Shown here piece after piece: positions 57,379 through 64,000 of a stretch of DNA of 64,000 nt. The DNA lies in NCBI RefSeq assembly GCF_007992455.1, contig NZ_BKAH01000001.1, forward strand, positions 364,161-428,160. Direction: 5' to 3'. Under the pieces are notes generated by a model. That model was not told where the DNA came from. It worked only from the letters and a program-made list of their open reading frames with translations, and ran no database searches. This DNA is from Microbacterium saccharophilum (lineage in GTDB: Bacteria; Actinomycetota; Actinomycetes; Actinomycetales; Microbacteriaceae). How positions within the stretch are numbered: the stretch's first letter is position 1; every line of letters begins with the position of its first letter. The position numbers and the translations under genes were made by a program.

Positions 57379-58467
57379 ATGAAGAAGAGCTCCCTGCTCG
57401 CGGTGGCTGCCCTCAGCAGCGCCGCGGCCCTCCTCCTGGCCGGCTGTTCCGGCAGCACGACCCCCACCGGCAGCGGCGATCCCGAAGAGCCCGCTGACGC
57501 GCAGCGCGCCTGCGTGATCCTGCCCGACGCCGCGTCCTCGCCGCGCTGGGAGAACTTCGACCGCAAGTACCTGCAGGAGGGCCTGGAGGGCGCCGGCTTC
57601 GACGTCGACATCCAGAACGCCCAGGGTGACGCCTCGAAGTACGCCACGATCGCGGACCAGCAGCTCACGCAGGGCTGCGGCGTCATGCTGCTCGTCGACT
57701 ACAACGGCGCGGCCAAGGGCGTCGCCGCCAAGGCCAAGGGCCAGGGCATCCCGGTCATCGCGTACGACCGCCCGTTCGAGGGCGCCGACTACTACGTGTC
57801 CTTCGACAACGTCGAGGTGGGTCGCCTGCAGGGCCAGACGGTGCTCGACGGCCTCGAGGCCGCCGGCAAGGACCCGAAGACGGCGCAGGTGTTCTACATG
57901 GGCGGCGACCCGACCGACGGCAACGCGAAGATGTTCCACGACGGCGCCGTCGAGGTCATGGAGGCGGCGGGCGTCAAGGCGGTCGCCGAGCCCAAGGGCG
58001 TCTGGGACGGTGGCGTCACCCAGACCAACTTCGAGCAGGCGCTCACGGCCAACGACGGAAAGGTCGACGGCGTGTGGGCGGCCAACGACACCAACGCCGA
58101 CGGCGTCATCAAGGTCCTGCAGGACAAGAGCATCACGGGAGTGGCCGTCTCCGGTCAGGATGCGAACCTCGAGGGGCTCCGCAACATCCTCGCCGGCTGG
58201 CAGACCGCGACGGTCTACAAGCCGGTCAAGCTCGAGGCCGACAAGGCCGTCGAGATCGCCGTCGCCCTGCTGAAGGGCGAGACGCCGACCGCCGACCAGG
58301 AGCTCGAGGACGGCACGCCCTACATCGCCGTCACGCCTCAGCTGGTCGGTCCGGAGCAGGTGAAGGATGTCGTCGCCGCCGGTGACGCGTCCGCGTCGGA
58401 GATCTGCTCCGGCGACATCGCCGGGGTCAGCATGGCCGACAAGTGCGCGGAGTTCGGGGTCGAGTAA
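57379..58467 (+). CDS. Xylose/ribose-type ABC binding lipoprotein, copy 2
   Basis: A 362-residue lipoprotein (lipobox LLAGC, Cys23) of the XylF type: ILPDAASSPRWENFD, VIAYDRPFEGADYYVSFDN, YMGGDPTDGNAKMF, VWAANDTNADGV, AVSGQDANLEGL. Start ATG has GACGAAAGGCGA upstream. It has its own promoter region with a dyad, and a strong hairpin after the stop, the pattern of a highly made binding protein. It is nearer to classical XylF than copy 1 in motif spacing. Confidence 0.93.
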   Translation: MKKSSLLAVAALSSAAALLLAGCSGSTTPTGSGDPEEPADAQRACVILPDAASSPRWENFDRKYLQEGLEGAGFDVDIQNAQGDASKYATIADQQLTQGCGVMLLVDYNGAAKGVAAKAKGQGIPVIAYDRPFEGADYYVSFDNVEVGRLQGQTVLDGLEAAGKDPKTAQVFYMGGDPTDGNAKMFHDGAVEVMEAAGVKAVAEPKGVWDGGVTQTNFEQALTANDGKVDGVWAANDTNADGVIKVLQDKSITGVAVSGQDANLEGLRNILAGWQTATVYKPVKLEADKAVEIAVALLKGETPTADQELEDGTPYIAVTPQLVGPEQVKDVVAAGDASASEICSGDIAGVSMADKCAEFGVE

Positions 58468-58481
58468 CCCGTCCCGGCGCC

Positions 58482-58513
58482 GGGGCGTCGCGTCCTCACC
58501 GACGCGGCGCCCC
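58482..58513. other. Intercistronic stem-loop after binding protein copy 2
   Basis: Arms GGGGCGTCGCGTC and GACGCGGCGCCCC pair with one G-U wobble around CTCACC, 14 bases behind the stop. Like the hairpin at 36499, it lies between a binding-protein gene and its transport partners and probably raises binding-protein mRNA stability. No U-tract. Confidence 0.7.
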
Positions 58514-58562
58514 ACGCGCGCACCGGTGCAGAGGGCACACCATCCAGCGCAAGGAAGCGAAC

Positions 58563-59351
58563 ATGACACAACCGATCATCGAACTGCGGGACGTGAAGAA
58601 GTCCTTCGGTCCGGTCAGCGTCCTCCGCGGCGTGGGCCTCAAGGTCCACCCCGGCAGGGTCACCGCGCTCGTCGGCGACAACGGCGCCGGCAAGTCCACC
58701 CTCATCAAGGGCCTTGCGGGCGTCCAGCCCTACGACGAGGGCGAGGTCCTCTTCGACGGGGAGCCCGCCGTCCTGCACACGCCGCGCGACGCGTCCCACC
58801 TCGGCATCGAGGTCGTCTACCAGGACCTCGCGCTGTGCGACAACCTCGACATCGTCCAGAACATGTTCCTCGGCCGGGAGGAGACCTCCGGGGGCACCTT
58901 CGACGAGGGCCGTATGGAGCGCGACGCGTCCGACACGCTGCGCTCGCTCTCCGTGCGCACCGTCAAGTCCGTCCGGCAGAAGGTCTCGAGCCTCTCCGGC
59001 GGGCAGCGCCAGACCGTCGCGATCGCGCGCGCCGTCCTGAAGAAGGCGCGGGTCGTGATCCTCGACGAGCCGACCGCCGCGCTCGGCGTCGCGCAGACCG
59101 AGCAGGTGCTGAACCTCGTCACCCGGCTGTCCGAGCAGGGCGTCGCGGTCGTGCTGATCAGCCACAACCTCGCGGACGTCTTCGCCGTCGCGGACGACAT
59201 CGCCGTCCTCTATCTCGGCCAGATGGTCGCGCAGGTCCCGACCGCGGAGACCGACCGCGACGAGATCGTCGGCTACATCACCGGAACCAAGACCCCGCCC
59301 GGCGTCGAACTCGTCGGCACCAGCACCATCCCGACCGGAGGCGACCTGTGA
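58563..59351 (+). CDS. Sugar ABC transporter ATPase, single-domain, copy 2
   Basis: A 262-residue ABC ATPase paralogous to the one at 55150, with the same GDNGAGKST, QDLALCDNLD, LSGGQRQT, DEPTAALGVAQT and LISHN blocks. Also a single domain where XylG/RbsA would have two. ATG start with AAGGAAG eight bases upstream. Its stop overlaps the permease start (GTGA). Partner of the binding protein at 57379. Confidence 0.93.
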   Translation: MTQPIIELRDVKKSFGPVSVLRGVGLKVHPGRVTALVGDNGAGKSTLIKGLAGVQPYDEGEVLFDGEPAVLHTPRDASHLGIEVVYQDLALCDNLDIVQNMFLGREETSGGTFDEGRMERDASDTLRSLSVRTVKSVRQKVSSLSGGQRQTVAIARAVLKKARVVILDEPTAALGVAQTEQVLNLVTRLSEQGVAVVLISHNLADVFAVADDIAVLYLGQMVAQVPTAETDRDEIVGYITGTKTPPGVELVGTSTIPTGGDL

Positions 59352-60622
59352 GCGTGGACACCAGCACCCGGACGGCGGCGGGGCCCGACCCGCTCGCCGG
59401 CGACGCGATCGGCTCCGGCGTCGAAGGCGGGCTCGGCGATCAGATCGGCGCGTGGCTGCAGCGCGTGCGCGGCGGCGAGATGGGCGCTCTCCCCGCGATC
59501 GCCGGTCTCATCGTCCTCGTCATCCTGTTCGGCATTCTGAACCGGTTCTTCCTCACGCCCATCAACTTCGCGAACCTCATGAACCAGGCGGCGCCGCTCG
59601 TCGTCCTGGGCATGGCGCTCGTGTTCGTGCTGCTGCTCGGCGAGATCGACCTGTCCGCCGGCGTCACGGGCGGCGTCGCGATGGCGACCTTCGTCGTGCT
59701 CAACGTCAAGCAGGGCTACCCGTGGCCGCTCGCCCTCCTGATCGGGTTCGGTGTGGGCCTCGCGACCGGCGCGCTGATCGGCTTCCTCGTCGCGCGGGTC
59801 GGCATCCCGTCGTTCGTCGTCACGCTGGGGCTGTTCCTCGGCTATCAGGGTCTGGCGCTCCTCATCATCGGCGCCGGCGGGCTGTATCCGATCAACGCGC
59901 CGGAGCTCATCGCCCTGCAGAACGGCCGGCTCCCCGTCTGGGGCGGCTGGGTCATGCTCGCCGTCATCCTCGCGATCTCCGGCGGCATGTCGTTCTGGGA
60001 CCGTCGCCGCCGCACGCGCGCCGGTGTCCCCAACCGGGCGATCTCTCTCGTGTGGATCAAGCTCGCCGCGATCGCGATCCTCGGCGGCATCGCCGTGGCG
60101 ATCCTCAACCTCAACCGCTCGCAGTCGGTCATCCCGATCGAGGGCGTGCCGATCATCGTGCCGATCGTCCTGGCGATCCTGTGGGTCGGCACGTTCGTGC
60201 TCGACCGGACGACGTTCGGACGCTACGTCTACGCGATCGGCGGCAACGCCGAGGCGGCGCGCCGCGCGGGCATCAAGGTGCGGTGGGTGAAGTGGGGCTG
60301 CTTCGTGATCTGCTCCGGCCTCGCCGTCGTGGCGGGCCTCTTCGCGCAGACGCGCCTGGGGTCGGTGGACGGCGCGGCCGGACGCGACATCGTCCTCTCC
60401 GGCGTGGCGGCGGCCGTCGTCGGCGGCGTCAGCCTCTTCGGCGGACGCGGCCGGCTCGTGCATGCCGCGATCGGGGCGCTCATGATCGCGACGATCATCA
60501 ACGGCCTGGCGCTCCTGCGCCTGGACGCGGGCGTCTACCTCATCGTCACGGGCGGCGTCCTCATCCTCGCGGCGACGGTGGATGCCGTCTCGCGGCTGCG
60601 CGGCGGCGGTATCCGCACCTAA
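59348..60622 (+). CDS. Sugar ABC transporter permease (XylH-like), copy 2
   Basis: A 424-residue permease paralogous to that at 56016: LLGEIDLSAGVTGGVAM, RVGIPSFVVTLGLFLGY, GRYVYAIGGNAEAARRAGI, VVGGVSLFGGRGRLV. The first 45 residues are a cytosolic tail, then about ten membrane segments. GTG start overlaps the ATPase stop. Its TAA stop overlaps the TAG of the convergent DoxX-like gene. Confidence 0.93.
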   Translation: MSVDTSTRTAAGPDPLAGDAIGSGVEGGLGDQIGAWLQRVRGGEMGALPAIAGLIVLVILFGILNRFFLTPINFANLMNQAAPLVVLGMALVFVLLLGEIDLSAGVTGGVAMATFVVLNVKQGYPWPLALLIGFGVGLATGALIGFLVARVGIPSFVVTLGLFLGYQGLALLIIGAGGLYPINAPELIALQNGRLPVWGGWVMLAVILAISGGMSFWDRRRRTRAGVPNRAISLVWIKLAAIAILGGIAVAILNLNRSQSVIPIEGVPIIVPIVLAILWVGTFVLDRTTFGRYVYAIGGNAEAARRAGIKVRWVKWGCFVICSGLAVVAGLFAQTRLGSVDGAAGRDIVLSGVAAAVVGGVSLFGGRGRLVHAAIGALMIATIINGLALLRLDAGVYLIVTGGVLILAATVDAVSRLRGGGIRT

Positions 60623-60999
60623 CGGCGCGTGCTCCACAGCGCCCAGGCCACGAGGACGGGCTGGAACGCGAGGCGGACGAACCGCGCCCGGTCGTCGTCG
60701 AGGCCGAAGCCCTTCCGCTTGCCGAGGGCCTGCGCGATGTTGCCGGGGAAGATCGCGACGAAGAACGCGGCGAGGATCGCGCCGACGCGGTGGCGCTCCT
60801 TCGGCAGCGCGATGAGCGCGGCGCCCAGCATGATCTCCACGGCGCCGGACGCCACGACCACGGCGTCCTTGTCGATCGGGAGGACCTCCGTGACGAGATC
60901 CGGGACCTGCGCCTGGAACTCCTCGCCGGCCCAGAACAGGTGACTGGTTCCGGCGAACATCATGGCGGCGGCGAGGATCCAGCGAGCGGTGGTCTTCAT
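60619..60999 (-). CDS. DoxX-like small membrane protein
   Basis: A 126-residue protein with four predicted membrane segments (ARWILAAAMMFAGTSHLFW at the N-terminus, then AVVVASGAVEIMLGAALIAL, VGAILAAFFVAIFPGNIAQA and a last one near the C-terminus). It fits the DoxX/MauE-like group, whose roles include thiol or redox balance at the membrane. Of three close starts, ATG 60999 is chosen because it lies six bases from CATACT; an ATG one codon upstream is the alternative. Confidence 0.82.
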   Translation of the reverse strand: MKTTARWILAAAMMFAGTSHLFWAGEEFQAQVPDLVTEVLPIDKDAVVVASGAVEIMLGAALIALPKERHRVGAILAAFFVAIFPGNIAQALGKRKGFGLDDDRARFVRLAFQPVLVAWALWSTRR

Positions 61000-61011
61000 C
61001 ATCCGAGTATG
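60997..61011 (-). promoter_or_regulatory. Leaderless-type promoter of the DoxX-like gene
   Basis: Minus-strand CATACT (61006-61011), spacer CGGATG, ATG at 60999. Confidence 0.5.
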
Positions 61012-61035
61012 GGTCACGCCGCGCCGCGGCGGCGG

Positions 61036-61722
61036 TCAGGACAGGAGGTCATCGACCCAGCGCGGGACGATCACGCTCGCGGGGCCGGCGCGCACCTCGT
61101 CGAACGGCACGTCCGCGGCCGTCGGCAGGAGATTGAGCTCCATCGTCCGCGCGCCGAACGCCGCCGCCAGCGCGGCATAGCCGGCGGCCGGATAGACGGC
61201 GCCGGAGGTCCCGATCGCGGCGAACGCATCGCACGCCAGGACGGCGCTCTCGATGCGGTCGAGCTCGTACGGCAGCTCGCCGAACCACACGACATCCGGC
61301 CGCAGCTCCCGGCGCCCGCACGCCGGGCACGCGGGCCGCCCGACGAGATCGCCCTCCCACGCGGGCCGCGCCCCGCACGCCGCGCACCGGGCACGGCGCA
61401 GCTCGCCGTGCATGTGCACGAGGTTCACCGACCCGGCGCGCTCGTGCAGGTCGTCGACGTTCTGGGTCACGACCAGGACATCGTCGCCGAGCGCGCCCTC
61501 CAGCCGCGCGAGCGCCCGGTGGGCGGCGTTCGGCTCGACGGCCGCCAGGGCGCGGCGCCGCTCGTCGTAGAAGCGCTGCACCCGGTCCGGATCCCGCGCG
61601 AACCCCTCGGGCGTCGCGACGTCCTCGACGCGGTGCCCCTCCCAGAGGCCGTCCGCGTCGCGGAAGGTCGGCACCCCGCTCTCCGCGGAGATGCCCGCCC
61701 CCGTGAGCACGACGATGCGCAT
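61036..61722 (-). CDS. cobB: NAD-dependent protein deacylase, sirtuin (CobB-like)
   Basis: A 228-residue class III sirtuin that removes acyl groups from lysines using NAD. Motifs: TGAGISAESGVPTFRD (7-22), TQNVDDLHERAG, catalytic HMHGEL, a four-cysteine zinc site (CAACG, then CPACG) and GTSGAVYPAA. Tyr52 and Arg55 in FYDERRR match the pair that lets CobB/SIRT5 accept succinyl and malonyl groups, so desuccinylase activity is predicted. ATG 61722 lies seven bases from CACAAT; the frame is open further up but not coding. Confidence 0.93.
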   Translation of the reverse strand: MRIVVLTGAGISAESGVPTFRDADGLWEGHRVEDVATPEGFARDPDRVQRFYDERRRALAAVEPNAAHRALARLEGALGDDVLVVTQNVDDLHERAGSVNLVHMHGELRRARCAACGARPAWEGDLVGRPACPACGRRELRPDVVWFGELPYELDRIESAVLACDAFAAIGTSGAVYPAAGYAALAAAFGARTMELNLLPTAADVPFDEVRAGPASVIVPRWVDDLLS

Positions 61723-61735
61723 GCCGTCCATTGTG
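61720..61735 (-). promoter_or_regulatory. Leaderless-type promoter of cobB
   Basis: Minus-strand CACAAT (61730-61735), seven-base spacer, ATG at 61722. Confidence 0.5.
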
Positions 61736-61745
61736 CCGGGCTGAG

Positions 61746-61760
61746 TAGGCTGGCGAGGTG
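61746..61760 (+). promoter_or_regulatory. Leaderless-type promoter of the DUF4921 gene
   Basis: TAGGCT (61746-61751), spacer GGCGAG, GTG at 61758. The divergent cobB hexamer is ten bases away. Confidence 0.6.
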
Positions 61761-63056
61761 AGCGAAGCACGGGCGATCGTGCGGATGCCGGACGGCACCG
61801 TGAAACAGGTCGGTCCCCTGACGGGGACCCGCGTCTGGACGGTCCCCGGCCGCGCCGGACGGCCCATCGACGTGCCGCCCGCCGCACCCCGCCGCCTGGC
61901 GCGCGGTGAGGAGCACCGGCTGTGCGGGTTCTGCGCCGACCGGCAGCTGGAGACCACGCCGGAGAAGGCGCGGCTCGTCGGCCCCGACTTCACCGAGCTT
62001 CGCCGCGTCCCCGCCGCGGAGCTCGGCGACACGGTCGCCGAGTTCCGCCGCTTCGGCAACCTGTTCGAGATCGTCTCGGCGGAGTACTGGCGGGAGAACC
62101 ACGGCTTCCGCCAGCCCGCCTCGGTGTTCGAGTGGGCCCGCGCGTACCTCTCCGACCCGGTGGGGCGCGCCCACATCGAGCGGCTCGCCGCCATCCGGGC
62201 GCAGGCCTCCGGCGAGGCGACCTCGATCGAGGAGGCCGCCCTCGACCTCCTCGGCGGCTCGCACGACGTCGTGGTCGCGCGCCGCCACGTCGTCGACGGC
62301 GCCGAGACCGACGATCAGCTCGTCTCCTCCGGCGCGCTGACCCCCGGGGAGCACGCCGCCTACATGGCCTTCACCGTCCGCTCGCTCGCGGAGATCCAGT
62401 CCGCGCAGCCGCACGCCGCGTACGTCGCCGTCTTCCAGAACTGGCTCCGCCCCGCCGGGGCTTCCTTCGAGCATCTGCACAAGCAGCTCGTCGCGATCGA
62501 CGAGTCCGGCCCGCAGGTCGACCGCGAACTGCGGATGCTGGCATCCGATCGGCGCCTCTACCAGCACGAGATCGCCGACCTCGCCGTCGCGGAGCGGCTC
62601 GTCGTGGCCGCGAACGACGGCGCCGTCGCGTTCGCGGGCATCGGACACCGCTATCCCGCGTTCGAGGTGTTCTCCACGAGCGCCGCGAACCTGCCGCAGC
62701 AGCATTCGGATGCCGGCATCCGCGCCGTCTCCGACCTCGTGCACGCGCTGCACGCCGCGACCGGCGTCCACGTGCCGACGAACGAGGAGTGGCACTACCG
62801 GCCGCCCGGCGCACCGTGGCCGATGCCCTGGCGCGTGGTCCTGAAATGGCGGATCTCCACGCCCGCCGGCTTCGAGGGCGGCACGAAGGTGTACGTCAAC
62901 ACGATCGACCCGTGGGAGCTGCGACGGCGCGCCGTCGCCGCCCTCGCACAGCTGCGCGCCGAGGGGCGCCTGGCGGACGGCATCCGGATCGGCGACGAGT
63001 GCGACGCCGCCGACGCACGGCTGCGCTACGCGGACGACGGGGACGACGACGAATGA
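61758..63056 (+). CDS. DUF4921 protein (HIT/GalT-like fold)
   Basis: A 432-residue actinobacterial protein of the DUF4921 type. It has an early CGFCADRQ (possible metal cysteines), a central region resembling galactose-1-phosphate uridylyltransferase/HIT proteins (YVAVFQNWLRPAGASFEHLH, with the EHLHKQ histidines at the HIT position) and a C-terminal WHYRPPG and KWRISTPAGFEGG part. A nucleotidyl transfer or hydrolysis role is plausible but not established. Its stop overlaps the start of a methyltransferase gene (ATGA), so the two may act together. Confidence 0.85.
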   Translation: MSEARAIVRMPDGTVKQVGPLTGTRVWTVPGRAGRPIDVPPAAPRRLARGEEHRLCGFCADRQLETTPEKARLVGPDFTELRRVPAAELGDTVAEFRRFGNLFEIVSAEYWRENHGFRQPASVFEWARAYLSDPVGRAHIERLAAIRAQASGEATSIEEAALDLLGGSHDVVVARRHVVDGAETDDQLVSSGALTPGEHAAYMAFTVRSLAEIQSAQPHAAYVAVFQNWLRPAGASFEHLHKQLVAIDESGPQVDRELRMLASDRRLYQHEIADLAVAERLVVAANDGAVAFAGIGHRYPAFEVFSTSAANLPQQHSDAGIRAVSDLVHALHAATGVHVPTNEEWHYRPPGAPWPMPWRVVLKWRISTPAGFEGGTKVYVNTIDPWELRRRAVAALAQLRAEGRLADGIRIGDECDAADARLRYADDGDDDE

Positions 63057-64000
63057 GCATCCCCTTCGAGCAGCTGCGCCGCTGGCCGGACGTCGAGGCG
63101 CCGGATCTCGCGGCGGTGGATGCCGCGGACCGGCTGATCCTCGACGAGTCGGCGGCGGCGCGCGCCGGAGCGGGGCCGGACGAGGTCGTCGTCGTCGGCG
63201 ACGCGTACGGCGCGCTCGCGCTGGGCGCCGTCGCCGACGGGGCCGAGCGCGTCCGCGTGCACCAGGATGCGCTGCTGGGCGAGCGCGCCCTCGCCGCGAA
63301 CGCCGACCGCCTCGGTCTCGCCGGCCGCACGACCCCGCTCCCCCTGACGGCCGAGCTCGTGGCCGGCGCGCGCGTCGTGCTGCTGCGCCTGCCCCGGTCC
63401 CTCGATGCCCTCCGCGACATCGCCGGTCTCGTCGCCGCGCACGCCGACCCCGCCGTACGGGTCTTCGCCGGCGGGCGCATCAAGCACATGACGCTCGCGA
63501 TGAACGACGTGCTCGGCGCGCATTTCGCGCGGGTCGACGTCACCCACGCGCGGCAGAAGTCCCGCGTCCTCATCGCCACCGCGCCGACCGGGGGAGCCGA
63601 CCCCGTCGCCGCCGCCGCGCAGGAGGGCGATCTCTTCCTCCGCGCCTACGGCGGCGTGTTCGCCGGTGCCGGGCTCGACATCGGCACGCGCCTCCTGCTC
63701 GCGCACCTCCCGGCCGACCTCTCCGGCGGCTCGGCCGACGACCCGCTCATCGACCTCGCGTGCGGCAGCGGCGCCGTCGCGACGCACCTCGCCCTGCGGC
63801 ATCCGTCCGCCTTCGTCTACGCGAGCGACCAGTCCGCCGCGGCCGTCCGCTCCGCTCGCGAGACCGCGATCGCGAGCGAGGTCGCCGACCGTATCACGGT
63901 CGTGCGCGACGATGCCCTCGCGCGCCGACCCGACGGCAGCGCGTCGTTCATCGCGCTGAACCCGCCGTTCCACAGCGGCTCCGCCGTCACCGACCGGCTC
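63053..64000 (+). CDS. RsmC/RlmG-like methyltransferase (3' end outside window)
   Basis: The first 316 codons are visible. The N-terminal half is a degenerate methyltransferase-like domain (VVVVGDAYGALALGA, FAGGRIKHMTL) and the C-terminal half a class I SAM domain with IDLACGSGAVATHLALRHP and NPPFHSG (Asn303-Pro-Pro-Phe), the motif of N2-guanine rRNA methylases RsmC and RlmG. The two-domain layout fits that family, which methylates G1207 of 16S or G1835 of 23S rRNA; the target here is not determined. ATG overlaps the DUF4921 stop. Confidence 0.88.
   Translation, partial: MSIPFEQLRRWPDVEAPDLAAVDAADRLILDESAAARAGAGPDEVVVVGDAYGALALGAVADGAERVRVHQDALLGERALAANADRLGLAGRTTPLPLTAELVAGARVVLLRLPRSLDALRDIAGLVAAHADPAVRVFAGGRIKHMTLAMNDVLGAHFARVDVTHARQKSRVLIATAPTGGADPVAAAAQEGDLFLRAYGGVFAGAGLDIGTRLLLAHLPADLSGGSADDPLIDLACGSGAVATHLALRHPSAFVYASDQSAAAVRSARETAIASEVADRITVVRDDALARRPDGSASFIALNPPFHSGSAVTDRL

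Overview
The window is very GC-rich, gene-dense DNA from a Gram-positive actinobacterium. The gene content and protein style point to Microbacteriaceae, probably Microbacterium: DUF222/HNH protein, DUF4921 protein, mannosyltransferase beside rsmI, coproporphyrin-type heme genes with hemQ, many GTG starts and leaderless promoters. This assignment is inference from gene content; no rRNA or tRNA gene is present to confirm it. I support 51 protein genes, the first and last cut by the window edges. I see no CRISPR array, prophage, insertion sequence or tRNA. No intergenic gap exceeds 300 bases.

Layout. 1-3.5 kb: a secreted modular GH53 endo-galactanase (cut at its C-terminal end) and a divergent MarR regulator. 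3.5-12.1 kb: ABC-F ATPase, Eis-like acetyltransferase, ispE, an aldo/keto reductase, a Stealth-type polysaccharide phosphotransferase, a metallophosphoesterase and rsmA. 12.2-16.6 kb: a tightly coupled operon of a GT2 beta-glucan synthase, a membrane-fusion-like protein and a GH81 endo-beta-1,3-glucanase lipoprotein. 16.7-18.2 kb: DUF222/HNH protein. 18.3-29.1 kb: nine genes covering every heme step from glutamyl-tRNA to heme by the coproporphyrin route (hemE-Y-Q-H-C-D-B-L on the minus strand, hemA divergent), with a LacI-type regulator coupled to hemA. 29.1-31.6 kb: tatD and metG. 31.9-39.1 kb: LacI regulator, GH42 beta-galactosidase and a sugar ABC importer without its own ATPase. 39.1-51.3 kb: rsmI, pmt, aldo/keto reductase, hrpA, quinone oxidoreductase, araD, M20 peptidase, Gfo/Idh oxidoreductase, NYN-domain protein. 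51.5-60.6 kb: an MHS-type transporter, a ROK regulator and two paralogous xylose/ribose-type ABC importers in tandem. 60.6-64 kb: DoxX-like protein, sirtuin, DUF4921 protein and an RsmC-like methyltransferase.

Two signals stand out. First, one palindromic operator (core TGTTACCGGTCACA or TGTGACCGGTCACA) lies at the GH53 promoter, at the GH42 promoter (twice) and over the araD start, more than 45 kb apart. This suggests a LacI-controlled arabinogalactan regulon: an extracellular enzyme cuts galactan, the ABC system imports galacto-oligosaccharides, GH42 hydrolyses them, and AraD handles arabinose from side chains. Second, the GT2/fusion-protein/GH81 operon looks like a synthesis-export-trimming module for a beta-1,3-type glucan in a bacterium with no outer membrane.

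About nineteen genes begin 6-9 bases after a TAnnnT-like hexamer, the signature of leaderless transcription, while a few highly expressed-looking genes carry strong Shine-Dalgarno sites. The housekeeping order rsmI/pmt, metG, tatD, rsmA, ispE known from other actinobacteria is kept, but is spread over about 35 kb by the glucan, heme and galactan blocks.
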